Under the pieces are notes generated by a model. The model worked only from the letters and a program-made list of their open reading frames with translations. It was not told the origin of the DNA and ran no database searches. Below are positions 34,896 to 43,184 of a stretch of 64,000 bases of DNA, piece after piece (positions within the stretch are counted from its first letter, which is position 1; every line of letters begins with the position of its first letter). The stretch is taken from positions 9,734,001-9,798,000 of the forward strand of contig NZ_CP050975.2 of the NCBI RefSeq assembly GCF_012273515.2, in the 5' to 3' direction. The stretch comes from Streptomyces sp. RPA4-2 (GTDB lineage Bacteria > Actinomycetota > Actinomycetes > Streptomycetales > Streptomycetaceae). A program made the position numbers and the translations under genes.

Positions 34896-35981
34896 ATGCG
34901 CAACCGAAGAGCTGCCCTCGCAGCCCTCGCCGGAGCTGTTTCCGTCGCTCTCACCCTGTCCGCCTGCGGCAAGGACACCAAGGGCAGCCCCGAGGGCGGC
35001 ACCATCGGCATCGCGATGCCGACGCAGGCCTCCGAGCGCTGGATCGCCGACGGCAAGAACGTCGTCAAGGACCTGAGGGCGAAGGGGTACAAGACGAAGC
35101 TGGTCTACGGTGAGGACAACCCGAAGACCCAGGTATCGCAGATCCAGGACCTGATCACGCAGGGCGTCAGCGCACTGATCGTCGCGGCCATCGACAACAG
35201 GTCGCTGAACAACGTGCTTCAGCAGGCCGCCGCCGCCCACATCCCGGTGATCTCCTACGACCGGCTCATCCTCGGTACCAAGAACGTCGACTACTACGCC
35301 TCCTTCGACAACGAGCAGGTCGGCCGGCTCCAGGCCCGCTACATAGTCGACAAGCTCGGTCTGGAGGACGGCAAGGGGCCGTTCAACATCGAGCTCTTCG
35401 CCGGCTCCGCCGACGACAACAACACCAAGTACTTCTTCAACGGCGCCATGCACCTCCTGAAGCCCTACCTGGACAGCAAGCAACTGGTCGTCCAGTCCGG
35501 TCAGACCGCGCTCTCCGACGTGACCACCCTGCGCTGGGACGGTCCCACCGCGAAGAAGCGCATGGACGACGTTCTCGCCAAGTGGTACGGAGGCAAGAAG
35601 GTCGACGCGGTCCTGTCGCCGTACGACGGCATCTCCATCGGCGTCCTGACGGCGCTGAAGGCGGACGGCTACGGTTCCCCCGCCAAGCCGCTGCCGGTCA
35701 TCACCGGTCAGGACGCCGAGCTCGCCTCGGTCAAGTCGATCATCGCGGGCGGGCAGTCGCAGACCGTCTACAAGGACACCCGCGAGCTGGCGGACGTCAC
35801 GGCGAACATGGTCGACGCCGTACTGACCGACCAGCAGGTGAGGGTCAACGACACCCGGACGTACGAAAACGGCGCCAAGGCCGTGCCGGCCTATCTGCTG
35901 CAGCCGAAGAGCGTCGACAAGTCCAACTACGAGGTCGCCCTGGTCGCGACCGGTTACTACACCGACGCCGAGCTGAAGTAG
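34896..35981 (+). CDS. Sugar ABC transporter substrate-binding lipoprotein (ChvE/XylF-like)
   Basis: 361 residues. A lipoprotein signal ends LTLSACGKD, with Cys lipidation expected near residue 24. The periplasmic-binding type 1 fold has IGIAMPTQASERWIADGKNVVKDL, EDNPKTQVSQIQDLITQGVSALIV, VISYDRLI, YYASFDNEQVGRLQ and FAGSADDNNTKYFFNGAM, all typical of ChvE-like xylose, arabinose or galactose binders. No ATPase or permease gene is nearby, so the protein is an orphan or serves components encoded elsewhere. ATG 34896 follows AAGGA. A strong terminator follows. Confidence 0.9.
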   Translation: MRNRRAALAALAGAVSVALTLSACGKDTKGSPEGGTIGIAMPTQASERWIADGKNVVKDLRAKGYKTKLVYGEDNPKTQVSQIQDLITQGVSALIVAAIDNRSLNNVLQQAAAAHIPVISYDRLILGTKNVDYYASFDNEQVGRLQARYIVDKLGLEDGKGPFNIELFAGSADDNNTKYFFNGAMHLLKPYLDSKQLVVQSGQTALSDVTTLRWDGPTAKKRMDDVLAKWYGGKKVDAVLSPYDGISIGVLTALKADGYGSPAKPLPVITGQDAELASVKSIIAGGQSQTVYKDTRELADVTANMVDAVLTDQQVRVNDTRTYENGAKAVPAYLLQPKSVDKSNYEVALVATGYYTDAELK

Positions 35982-36161
35982 CCGCACGGCCGAGGCGCGC
36001 CCTCTCTCGGGCCGATGAATCGAACCGGCAGTTCACCGGCGGGTGTTGACCGCTGCGGCGTCCGGGATCCCGCGCCCCGCCGACAGCGCGACGCCGGCGT
36101 TTCGACGCCCGCGTCGGGCCCCGTGCCCGCCCGTGCCTCGGCGCCGCCTTCGAGCGCGAAA

Positions 36162-36194
36162 GGGCCGGCCGCCCCGCTGTGGGGCGGCCGGCCC
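36162..36194. terminator. Bidirectional terminator hairpin
   Basis: A 14-bp perfect stem, GGGCCGGCCGCCCC with GGGGCGGCCGGCCC, and a 5-nt loop separate the binding-protein gene from the convergent BP74-like gene. Confidence 0.8.
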
Positions 36195-36214
36195 GTTGTG
36201 CGCGGCGGGGCGTT

Positions 36215-36646
36215 CTACGGCGCGGAGACCTCGGCGGTGAGGCGTCCGGTCCAGGGGCACCAGTAGAGACCGGGTAGGAAGGGGCCGCCGGCCTCGTCCA
36301 AGTGGTCCTCTACGTAAGGGATGGTGGAGTCGCAGACTTCGATGGCCGCGTCCGCGAAGCTCACGGTGTCGGGGTTGTAGTGGAAGTCCCACTGGGGGTT
36401 GTAGCGGGCCTGGGTCTTGATGATCCTGCCGATGACGATCTTGCGTTCCTCGTGCTTGACGATCTCGCGGGCTTCCTGGATCAGGGCCGGCCTGGTGATC
36501 TCGATTACGAAGTTGTGGCCGGTGACGTCCCGCAGGTTGAAATACGCGGCGTCGGTGGCGGCACCGGCAGGTCCGGCCTGGCCTACGGTCAGGGCGAGCA
36601 GCGTGCTGGCCGCGAGGGTGCAGATCCTGGAAGTGATGCGTCGCAT
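36215..36646 (-). CDS. Secreted BP74-like protein
   Basis: 143 residues. A signal peptide is present (RRITSRI, hydrophobic CTLAASTLLALTVG, cleavage near AGAAT). The mature part, AAYFNLRDVTGHNFVIEIT through ARYNPQWDFHYNPDTVSFADAAIEVCDSTIPYVEDHLDEAGG and GLYWCPWTGRL, closely follows the BP74 domain. That domain is annotated in databases as calmodulin-binding after a Dictyostelium protein. Two cysteines could form a disulfide. It is probably a small extracellular beta-rich protein; the role in bacteria is unknown. ATG 36646 has GGAG eight bases upstream. Confidence 0.82.
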   Translation of the reverse strand: MRRITSRICTLAASTLLALTVGQAGPAGAATDAAYFNLRDVTGHNFVIEITRPALIQEAREIVKHEERKIVIGRIIKTQARYNPQWDFHYNPDTVSFADAAIEVCDSTIPYVEDHLDEAGGPFLPGLYWCPWTGRLTAEVSAP

Positions 36647-36883
36647 GAAGGCAGCTCCGTGCCTCGGGCCGTGATCATCACGGCCGGTCGTGACTGAATG
36701 TAGCGACTTGGTCACTCAAAGTGAACTATCCGGAGAGTCGGGTTTCCGAGTCCGGTCGCCCCTCCGGCTCTCTGCTCGATGAGACACGCCCTGGTCCGGG
36801 GGTGTTCCACGGGACGGACGGTCCGCAGGCGCCCTCGGAAGCCGGTCGGCCGTGCGGACCGTCCGTGACGCCATGGCGGCCCG

Positions 36884-37948
36884 TCAGCCGTCCGCGCCGC
36901 CGGCCTCCACCTGGCGTACGAGGTCGAGCGCCCTTCCCAGAGTGGTGAGCCGGGCGTCGAGCGTCTCACCCGCGGGGTAGAAGCGGACGGTGTCGACACC
37001 GGCGGCGCGCCAGACGCAGAGCCGCTCACGCACCATGTCCTCCGTGCCGATCAGTGTCGTACCGAGCACCATCTCGTCCGTCACGAGACCCGCCGCCCCG
37101 TCCCGGTCTCCGGCCTGCCAGCGCTCGTGGACCTCGGCGGCGACCTCCGCCCAACCCTGCCTGCTGTAGGCGTCGTTGTAGAAGTTCGTGGTCGCGGAGC
37201 CCATCCCGCCCAGGCTGAAGGCGAGTTCCTTCTTCCGGGCGGCCACCATCGCGCGCAGCGCGTCCTCGTCCTCGGCGAAGGCCACTTCGGCGCCTTGGCA
37301 GACGTCGAGGCTCGCCCGCGTACGTCCGCCGGCGGCGAGGCCCGCGTCCAGGTGGTCGAAGTACGCCTCCTTGGCGCCCTCCGGCACGAAACTCGTGCCC
37401 AGCCAGCCGTCCGCCACCTCCCCGGTGAGTTTCAGCATCTTCGGCGACAGGGTGGCCAGGTAGACGGGCAGGTCGTATTCGGCGCGCAGCGACATCCGCA
37501 TGGGCCGCGCCTGGCCGCCCGGCAGCGGAATGGTGAACTCCCGTCCCTCGTAGGCGATCTTCTCGCCCGCGACCGCCTGCCGGACGATGTCCACGGTCTC
37601 CCGCATCCGCGACAGCGGGCGCGCGAACGGTACGCCGTGCAGGCCCTCGATCACCTGGGGACCGGAGGAGCCGAGACCGAGGAGGAAGCGTCCTTCGGAG
37701 ATGTCGGAGAGCGTGATGGCGGCGCGGGCGATGGCCGTCGGGGTGCGGGTCGCGAGCTGGATGATCCCGGAACCGAGCAGCATCCGCTCGGTCCGCGCGG
37801 CCAGGTAGCCAAGTGGGGAGGGGGCTTCGGAACCCCAGGCCTCCGCCACCCAGCAGATGTCCATCCCGAGCTTCTCGGCCTCCACCACGAAGTCGACGGT
37901 CTCGCTCCAGCGGCCTGTCGATGCCTCGATCGTCGTAGCCGTACGCAT
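36884..37948 (-). CDS. LLM class (F420-type) oxidoreductase
   Basis: 354 residues of a luciferase-like TIM barrel. It has VEAEKLGMDICWVAEAWGSEAPSPLGYLAARTERMLLGSGIIQLATRTPTAIA, FLLGLGSSGPQVIEGLHGVPF and PVYLATLSPKMLKLTGEVADGWLGTSFVP. This pattern is closest to F420-dependent family members rather than FMN monooxygenases, and no reductase is linked. ATG 37948 shares one base with the stop of the SRPBCC gene upstream (TGATG), so they are coupled. Substrate unknown. Confidence 0.87.
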   Translation of the reverse strand: MRTATTIEASTGRWSETVDFVVEAEKLGMDICWVAEAWGSEAPSPLGYLAARTERMLLGSGIIQLATRTPTAIARAAITLSDISEGRFLLGLGSSGPQVIEGLHGVPFARPLSRMRETVDIVRQAVAGEKIAYEGREFTIPLPGGQARPMRMSLRAEYDLPVYLATLSPKMLKLTGEVADGWLGTSFVPEGAKEAYFDHLDAGLAAGGRTRASLDVCQGAEVAFAEDEDALRAMVAARKKELAFSLGGMGSATTNFYNDAYSRQGWAEVAAEVHERWQAGDRDGAAGLVTDEMVLGTTLIGTEDMVRERLCVWRAAGVDTVRFYPAGETLDARLTTLGRALDLVRQVEAGGADG

Positions 37949-38472
37949 CACGCACCGGCCCCTTCCGCGTCCTCGGCCAGCTTCCTGATGGCGTCGACCG
38001 TGCCGGCCATGCTCCGCTCGAATTCCCGCAGCCGTACGAACACGATCTTCTGCTCCTTGTCCGGCATCCTGTCGATCGCGAAGGAAAGCCCCGAACGTCC
38101 GGGGCCCATCTGCATCCACTGGGTCAGTTCGGTACCGGCTCGCGCGGACTCAAGGGTGAATCGCCAGAGGGCGCTGGGAAGTTGGGGATCCGCGACCGCC
38201 CAGGCGAACACGTGGTCCTGCTCGTACTCCACGACGTACGAGGTGGTTTCCCATTCGCCGAGCGACTCGTGCCTGCTCCGGCCGACGAAGCGGGCGCCGA
38301 CCGCGGGAGTCGTGACCTTGTCGAGCCAGTGGACCGACTGCAGTTCGGCACTGAGCGTCGGCATGAGATGGATGTCGGAGACCAGCTCCCACACCCGCCG
38401 CGGTGGAGCGTCGATCCGGGTCCTCGCCTCGACCGTCGGTTTGTCCGCGTAACGCGCGCCCGTCCACTCCAT
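37948..38472 (-). CDS. SRPBCC (START-like) family protein
   Basis: 174 residues. It has VEARTRIDAPPRRVWELVSDIHLMP (about 14-38) at the start of a helix-grip fold, then SLGEWETTSYVVEYEQDHVFAWAV and a long C-terminal helix (FVRLREFERSMAGTVDAIRKLAED). It is probably a polyketide-cyclase/ligand-binding domain that holds a hydrophobic substrate for the coupled LLM oxidoreductase. ATG 38472 gives the expected family start; an upstream GTG at 38556 overlaps a TTGACA-like promoter and is disfavoured. Confidence 0.82.
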   Translation of the reverse strand: MEWTGARYADKPTVEARTRIDAPPRRVWELVSDIHLMPTLSAELQSVHWLDKVTTPAVGARFVGRSRHESLGEWETTSYVVEYEQDHVFAWAVADPQLPSALWRFTLESARAGTELTQWMQMGPGRSGLSFAIDRMPDKEQKIVFVRLREFERSMAGTVDAIRKLAEDAEGAGA

Positions 38473-38638
38473 GGCTCGCTCGGCCTTCCTCTCGGTTTCT
38501 GCCGAAATCCGCCCCTGGAGGGGCTCTGAGCTTGAGAGTTGCGTAGATAGACTCACCTGTCAAGGAAGAGCGACCCCAGTTTGCGGGGTGGGAGGCGGAG
38601 GGTTGTCGATGGTCGGGCGCGGGCGCCCGGGGCGACGG

Positions 38639-39136
38639 TCAGGCCGTGAAGCGTTGCCGGATGGCGGGGCGTTCGGCGAGGTGGCGGGGGTATCCGGGGC
38701 CGAGGCGGGGATGGGTGTCCTCCGCCGTCATGGGTTCCCCGCAGTCGGCGCAGACCACCTCGGCGGCGCTCTCGCGCCCGCAGGCGTCATGGTGGAAGAC
38801 GACCGGTGGTCCCTGCTCGCCGCTGAGCCAGCGGTCGCCCCAGCTGTTCATGGCCGCCAGTACACCGAAGAAGTCGCGGCCCATGTCGGTGAGGACGTAG
38901 TCGTAGCGCACCGGCTCGTGCTGGTAGGCCTTCTTCTCCATGAGGCCTTCGTCCACCAGCCGCCGGAGCCGGGCGGTGAGGGTGTTGCGGGCGATACCCA
39001 GCTCCTGCTGGAAGTCGTCGAACCGCTTGATCCCGTAGAACGCCTCCCGTAGGACCAGGGGCGTCCACCAGTCGCCGAGCAGATCCATCGTGCGTGCGAT
39101 GGAGCACGGCCAGTTCGCAAAAGAAGTCCGCCTCAT
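38639..39136 (-). CDS. HxlR family transcriptional regulator
   Basis: 165 residues. The HxlR winged helix has CSIARTMDLLGDWWTPLVLREAFYGIKRFDDFQQELGIARNTLTARLRRLVDEGLMEKKAY and the RYDYVLTDMGRDF wing. A C-terminal zinc-ribbon-like tail (CGRESAAEVVCADCGEPM) extends the usual 110-130 residues. ATG 39136 has no ribosome site but a TATGCT box six bases upstream, so it is probably leaderless. Target unknown; the SRPBCC/LLM unit downstream on the same strand is a candidate. Confidence 0.87.
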   Translation of the reverse strand: MRRTSFANWPCSIARTMDLLGDWWTPLVLREAFYGIKRFDDFQQELGIARNTLTARLRRLVDEGLMEKKAYQHEPVRYDYVLTDMGRDFFGVLAAMNSWGDRWLSGEQGPPVVFHHDACGRESAAEVVCADCGEPMTAEDTHPRLGPGYPRHLAERPAIRQRFTA

Positions 39137-39142
39137 GCGCCC

Positions 39143-39148
39143 AGCATA
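39143..39148 (-). promoter_or_regulatory. -10 box of leaderless HxlR promoter
   Basis: On the minus strand TATGCT (39148-39143), six bases, then ATG at 39136. Confidence 0.5.
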
Positions 39149-39352
39149 CGAGGGTCTCACCATAGGACCCAGCAGTTCCAAAGGGGATGGCCGGGCTCTG
39201 AGAACGTCCGCGGTCACCGCGCCGGGCCGGGAGCGCCGGCGGTCACCGCGTCCGGCCGTTCGGCCCGCGCGACAGGCGTTGGCACTGTCGCGCGCGGGTG
39301 GGACCGAGCGGCGGGCGATGGGCGGCGAGGTCACCGGCGTCTCCCGCCACGG

Positions 39353-39694
39353 TCACCGGACGCACGCGGTGCGGCTGACCCACTGGGCCAGCGTGAGCCG
39401 CCTGGTCACGGCCACTCGGGCCGGATTGCGCCGACGGATCGGCACGTGCCCGCATTCGCGACGGTCGGCGACGCGCGCCCGCCTGTTCGCGTCCCGCTCG
39501 CAGACCAGGGCTTCACGCAGAAGGGACAGGTGGGCCGGTACGGCCGCGAGACGGTCGTACTCGTCCCGGCAGGGGCCGCCGCAGGCCGTCACGTGGGCGA
39601 CGACCGCGCTCGCGTCGTCGGTGCCGAGGGCCTGGAGCGCGTGTCCGGCGAGGAGGTCACGGATCGTGCCGCATTCCTTGATCGAGGTGAGCAT
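39353..39694 (-). CDS. Zinc-finger (zf-HC2) anti-sigma-factor-like protein, short
   Basis: 113 residues. The N-terminal domain has IRDLLAGHALQALGTDDASAVVAHVTACGGPCRDEYDRLA, with the H-x3-C-x3-C pattern of zinc-binding anti-sigma (ZAS/zf-HC2) domains and the usual helix before it. The remaining 50 residues are basic and lack the transmembrane helix that normally follows, and no ECF sigma gene is adjacent. It may be a cytoplasmic redox sensor or a truncated relic. ATG 39694 has AGGA nine bases upstream. Confidence 0.7.
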   Translation of the reverse strand: MLTSIKECGTIRDLLAGHALQALGTDDASAVVAHVTACGGPCRDEYDRLAAVPAHLSLLREALVCERDANRRARVADRRECGHVPIRRRNPARVAVTRRLTLAQWVSRTACVR

Positions 39695-39815
39695 GATCGG
39701 GTGTCCTATCTGTGCTGGGTGGTGTGCCGCTCTGTGCGAGAGGCTCGCCACCTGGGGGTTCACGGTTTCACTCTCGCCCACGAACGGTGCCCGGCACATC
39801 GTCCCCACGCAGCGA

Positions 39816-39847
39816 ATCCCGGCTACCACGGGCGTGGTAGCCGGGAT
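39816..39847 (-). terminator. Perfect hairpin downstream of two-component operon
   Basis: ATCCCGGCTACCACG (39816-39830) pairs with CGTGGTAGCCGGGAT (39833-39847). It lies 286 bases beyond the response-regulator stop on the minus strand and 122 bases before the zf-HC2 start. Confidence 0.6.
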
Positions 39848-39959
39848 GTCGAGCTACGGCTGGTGCAGAACGCGTCATGGAGGCCAACCCGCAGGTGTGT
39901 ACCCGTCGAGGGGGTGGTTCCGGCGCGCGGGCGGGCACGCGTCACGAGGCCGGCTCTGT

Positions 39960-40132
39960 TCCTGGAGCGGTCATCACGCGGACAGCCGTCCGGAGGCCGG
40001 CGGCGATGGTGGACCGGCGGTCACACGGGTGGAGCGCCCGGGGACCGGTCGTTCCGGCGGACCGGTGCCGTCACGCGGACATCCGTCAAGGGGCCGGTCG
40101 CGTCGCCGGACCGGCCGTCACACGGACATCCG
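39960..40132. repeat. Degenerate interspersed repeats, (G)GTCA(C)ACGGACATCCGTC type
   Basis: GTCATCACGCGGACAGCCGT, GTCACGCGGACATCCGTCAA and GTCACACGGACATCCGTCAG recur within about 170 bp together with CCGGACCGG-like arms. This part of the spacer 39695-40132 has no gene I can support. Confidence 0.5.
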
Positions 40133-40816
40133 TCAGGAGGGGGCGGGCTGCGTCGCCGGGCCGACGAGACCGCACTGGTAGGCGATGACCACGAGCTGCG
40201 CCCGGTCACGCGCGGCCAGCTTGGTCATGGCCCGGTTGACGTGGGTCTTGGCCGTCAGCGGGCTGACGAACAGGCGACCCGCGATCTCGTCGTTGGACAG
40301 GCCGAGCGCGACCAGTCCCACGACATCGCGTTCGCGTGGGGTCAGGTCCTCCAGCCGTTCGTGGACGGCGGTCGGGCACGGGTCCGGCTGGGCCAGGAAC
40401 CGTCCGATCAGCGCCCGGGTCGCCGACGGGGAGAGCAGCGCCTCGCCGTCCGCGACCGTGCGGACGGCTTCGATGAGTTCCTCGGGCCGGGCACCCTTGC
40501 CCAGGAAGCCGCTCGCCCCCGCACGCAGCGCTTCGGTGACGTGCTCGTCGTCCTCGAAGGTGGTCAGGATGAGCACCTTGACCTCTGCCAGGTCCTCCGA
40601 CTCGCAGATGATCCGCGTCGCGTCGATGCCGTCCATGTCCGGCATGCGGATGTCCATCAGGACGACGTCGGGGTGCTGCGTACGCGCCAGTTCCACCGCC
40701 TCGCGGCCGTTGGCGGCCTCACCCACCGTCTCCATGTCGTCGGTGGAGTCGAACAGCATCCGGAAGGTGCCGCGGAGCAGGGCCTGGTCGTCGGCGAGCA
40801 GTACGCGGATCGTCAT
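40133..40816 (-). CDS. NarL/LuxR-type response regulator
   Basis: 227 residues. The receiver domain (1-120) has RVLLADDQALLR acidic residues, the phospho-acceptor Asp in VVLMDIRMPDMDG, LTTFEDDEHV and GASGFLGKG. The C-terminal LuxR helix-turn-helix (about 158-215) has LTPRERDVVGLVALGLSNDEIAGRLFVSPLTAKTHVNRAM. ATG 40816 overlaps the histidine kinase stop (ATGA) and has AAGGA at proper spacing, so it is preferred over 40822. It is the cognate partner of the kinase directly upstream. Confidence 0.93.
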   Translation of the reverse strand: MTIRVLLADDQALLRGTFRMLFDSTDDMETVGEAANGREAVELARTQHPDVVLMDIRMPDMDGIDATRIICESEDLAEVKVLILTTFEDDEHVTEALRAGASGFLGKGARPEELIEAVRTVADGEALLSPSATRALIGRFLAQPDPCPTAVHERLEDLTPRERDVVGLVALGLSNDEIAGRLFVSPLTAKTHVNRAMTKLAARDRAQLVVIAYQCGLVGPATQPAPS

Positions 40817-42024
40817 CGCCATTCCTTCGAGGGCTTGTCCAGGGCGAGGCTGGACCGCAGCGGCAGTTCGGCGGTCACGCTGAAGCCGCCCTCGGGACGC
40901 GCTCCCGCGTGGAGTCTGCCGCCGACGGTGGCGGCACGCTCGCGCATACCGATCAGCCCGTGACCGGCCCCCGGCTGGGGATCGTGAGGTTCCGCGCTGC
41001 CGTCGTCCTCGACCGTGATCGTCAGCCAGGCGGGGTCGTAGTGCAGGAACACCCGGGCGTGGTCCGCGCCGGAATGCTTGCGCACATTGGTCAGGGATTC
41101 CTGCACGATGCGATACGCGGCCAGGTCGACCGACGGTTCCAGCGGTTCGGCGTCGCCCTGCCGAGTGTGCTTCACGGCCAGTCCGGCCCTTTCGAACGAG
41201 GACAGGAGGGCCGGTACCTGCGCCAGGCCCGGCAGGGGATCGCGGGGCGCCACCGGATCGTCGGACTGCCGCAGCAGTCCCACAGTGACGCGTAGTTCGT
41301 CCAGCGCCGATCGGCTGGCGTCCCGGATCTCCTCCAGAGCCGTGAGGATCCGTTCCGGCCGCCGCTCCAGCAGATGGGCCGCGACGCCTGCCTGAGCGTT
41401 GATCAGGGCGATGTGGTGCGCGACGATGTCGTGCAGCTCACGGGCGATCCTGACGCGCTCGGCCGCCACCCGGTGCTGTGCCTCCTGCTCGCGGGTGCGC
41501 TCGGCGTGCTCCGCCCGTTCCTCCACCGCCGCCACATACGCGCGACGTGAACGGACCCCGTCTCCGACCGCGGCCGGCAGAGCCATCCAGGCCAGCGTCG
41601 CCGCCTTGTCCGGGTCCAGCCACGACCTCGCGCCCCAGACGACGGCCGCCCCCACCAGGACGGCGGCAGAGGCGGAGGCCGCGGCGCAGGCGGTGCGCCG
41701 GTCGGTCATCAGGGCCACGGTGTAGACGGACACCAGTACCGGACTCATCACCACGGGACTTTCCCGGAATCCGAGCAACTCGAAGACGATTCCGCAGCAA
41801 ACCGTCAGGGCCAGTACGCCGAAGGGGTGGCGGCGTCTGCACACCAGGGCGGAACAACCGACCGCCGCCAGCAGCACGGCGGGCCAGCGCACCAGAAACA
41901 CGTGCCGGTGCGGTTCGATCGAAGCGGCGACGACCGACAGCACGAACAGGGCCGCCGCACCCAGAGCGTCGCCCGGGGATACCAGGGAACCCCCTGCCCG
42001 TCTCCAACCGATGATCGCCGCCAT
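40813..42024 (-). CDS. NarL-family sensor histidine kinase
   Basis: 403 residues. Five or six transmembrane helices fill the first 150 residues (ALGAAALFVLSVVAASI, AVLLAAVGCSALVC, VLALTVCCGIVFELLG, VLVSVYTVALM, AAVLVGAAVVWGA). The HisKA_3 dimerisation domain has RIARELHDIVAHHIALINAQAGVA with the phospho-His, and the HATPase ends with TVEDDGSAEP and GAGHGLIGMRERAATVGG. Coupled by ATGA to the response regulator. ATG 42024 follows a TACGGT box by six bases, so leaderless expression is likely. Signal unknown. Confidence 0.92.
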   Translation of the reverse strand: MAAIIGWRRAGGSLVSPGDALGAAALFVLSVVAASIEPHRHVFLVRWPAVLLAAVGCSALVCRRRHPFGVLALTVCCGIVFELLGFRESPVVMSPVLVSVYTVALMTDRRTACAAASASAAVLVGAAVVWGARSWLDPDKAATLAWMALPAAVGDGVRSRRAYVAAVEERAEHAERTREQEAQHRVAAERVRIARELHDIVAHHIALINAQAGVAAHLLERRPERILTALEEIRDASRSALDELRVTVGLLRQSDDPVAPRDPLPGLAQVPALLSSFERAGLAVKHTRQGDAEPLEPSVDLAAYRIVQESLTNVRKHSGADHARVFLHYDPAWLTITVEDDGSAEPHDPQPGAGHGLIGMRERAATVGGRLHAGARPEGGFSVTAELPLRSSLALDKPSKEWR

Positions 42025-42030
42025 GCCACC

Positions 42031-42036
42031 ACCGTA
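42031..42036 (-). promoter_or_regulatory. -10 box of leaderless histidine kinase promoter
   Basis: Minus-strand TACGGT (42036-42031), six bases, then ATG at 42024. Confidence 0.5.
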
Positions 42037-42229
42037 GGGTTCGCGGCCGGATCGGGCATTGTCTCGCTGGGCCAAGTGCACCCGGGGCGGGGCCGGACGA
42101 CGGTGCGTCGGGTGGCTGGTGCGGTGAACGGCGGGACCGCCCGGCCGGATGCCGGGGTCGCCTTGTTTGTGCCTCGGGGGTGGAATCTGATCTGCTGCGC
42201 TCTGAAGTGCCTTGGGGAGAGGAGGGGCC

Positions 42230-42601
42230 ATGACGGCCACCGATGGTGAACGCCGACCCGCCGGCGAGCTCGAGGCGAGCGTCCTCGCCGCCTTGTGGGC
42301 GGCCGGGAAGCCGCAGTCGGCGGCTCAGGTGAGGTCCGCGATGCCGCAGCCGCTGGCCCGTACGACGGTGGCGACCCTGCTGGCCCGGCTCCAGGAAAAG
42401 GGGGTCGTCGGCCGCAGCCCCGGCACGCGGGGCTTCGTCTACTTCCCCGTGGAGGACTCCCACGGGCTGACCGCCCGCCGTATGCACCGCGCACTCGACC
42501 AGGACGGTGACCGAAGCACGGTGCTGGCCCGGTTCGTCGAGGGACTGAGTCCCGAGGACGAGACGGAGCTGAGGCGTCTCCTGGGGGAGAGTGGGCAGTG
42601 A
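42230..42601 (+). CDS. BlaI/MecI/CopY-family transcriptional repressor
   Basis: 123 residues. The winged helix has GELEASVLAALWAAGKPQSAAQVRSAMPQPLARTTVATLLARLQEKGVVGRSPGTRGFVYFP, the standard BlaI recognition helix and wing, and a short dimerisation tail (LARFVEGLSPEDETELRRLLG). ATG 42230 follows GAGGAGG. In most genomes such genes are paired with an M56 (BlaR-like) peptidase. Here the next frame, overlapping at GTGA, ends after 13 codons and a truncated iron permease follows. Confidence 0.9.
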   Translation: MTATDGERRPAGELEASVLAALWAAGKPQSAAQVRSAMPQPLARTTVATLLARLQEKGVVGRSPGTRGFVYFPVEDSHGLTARRMHRALDQDGDRSTVLARFVEGLSPEDETELRRLLGESGQ

Positions 42602-42686
42602 ACGCCGTGCTCGTCGCTTCCGCCGGTACTCCGGCCTGAACCAAGCCTCCTGACGTGGGCCCCGCGCCACTCGTGCGGACCGGTCT

Positions 42687-43040
42687 GTGACGCCGCCGTC
42701 GCGTCCCGCTCGCCCGGCGGGCGCCATGCTCGTCGTCGCCGCGGGCGTCCTCGCGTACGGCATCCACGACCTGCAGGAAGCCGACTTCCTGCCCGGCCTG
42801 CGCCACCTCGCCTTCGACATCGGCGCCACCGTTCCCCCGGACTCCTGGTACGGCACCCTCCTGAAGGGCGTCTTGAACTTCCAGCCCGACCCGACCGTCC
42901 TCCAGGTGGTCGTCTGGGCCGTGTACGTCATCCCGGTCATGGGACTCTTCCTCGCCCCGCAACGCGGCCCGCGCGTCCCCGAGCCGCGGAAGGAGACAGA
43001 ATCCGTTCAGGCCGACCGGGGCTCCGGGGCTTCGTCATGA
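42687..43040 (+). pseudogene. Truncated FTR1/EfeU iron permease (C-terminal third)
   Basis: The 117-codon frame contains GAMLVVAAGVLAYGIHDLQE, then FLPGL..LAFDIGATVPPDSWYGTLLKGVLNFQPDPTVLQVVVWAVYVIPVMGLFL. This is a clear match to the last two or three helices of FTR1-family ferrous/ferric permeases, which are about 280 residues or longer. The two REXXE iron-binding helices are absent. The GTG at 42687 has no ribosome site. It is a relic joined to the BlaI gene by a deletion. Confidence 0.8.
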
Positions 43041-43184
43041 GCAGGACCTGAGCAGCACCTGCGCAGTACTTGGCAGGGCCGATTCGGGGCCGTGCGGGTC
43101 AGGCGAAGTCCTTCGAGGCGTCGACACCACGGACCCGCAACAGCTCGATGACTCCTTGTTTCGTGATCGACGCGCGGACGGCAG

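Noticed and set aside
38472..38556. Longer SRPBCC start at GTG 38556
   Set aside because: The upstream codons overlap a TTGACA-like promoter and add a tail not expected for the family.
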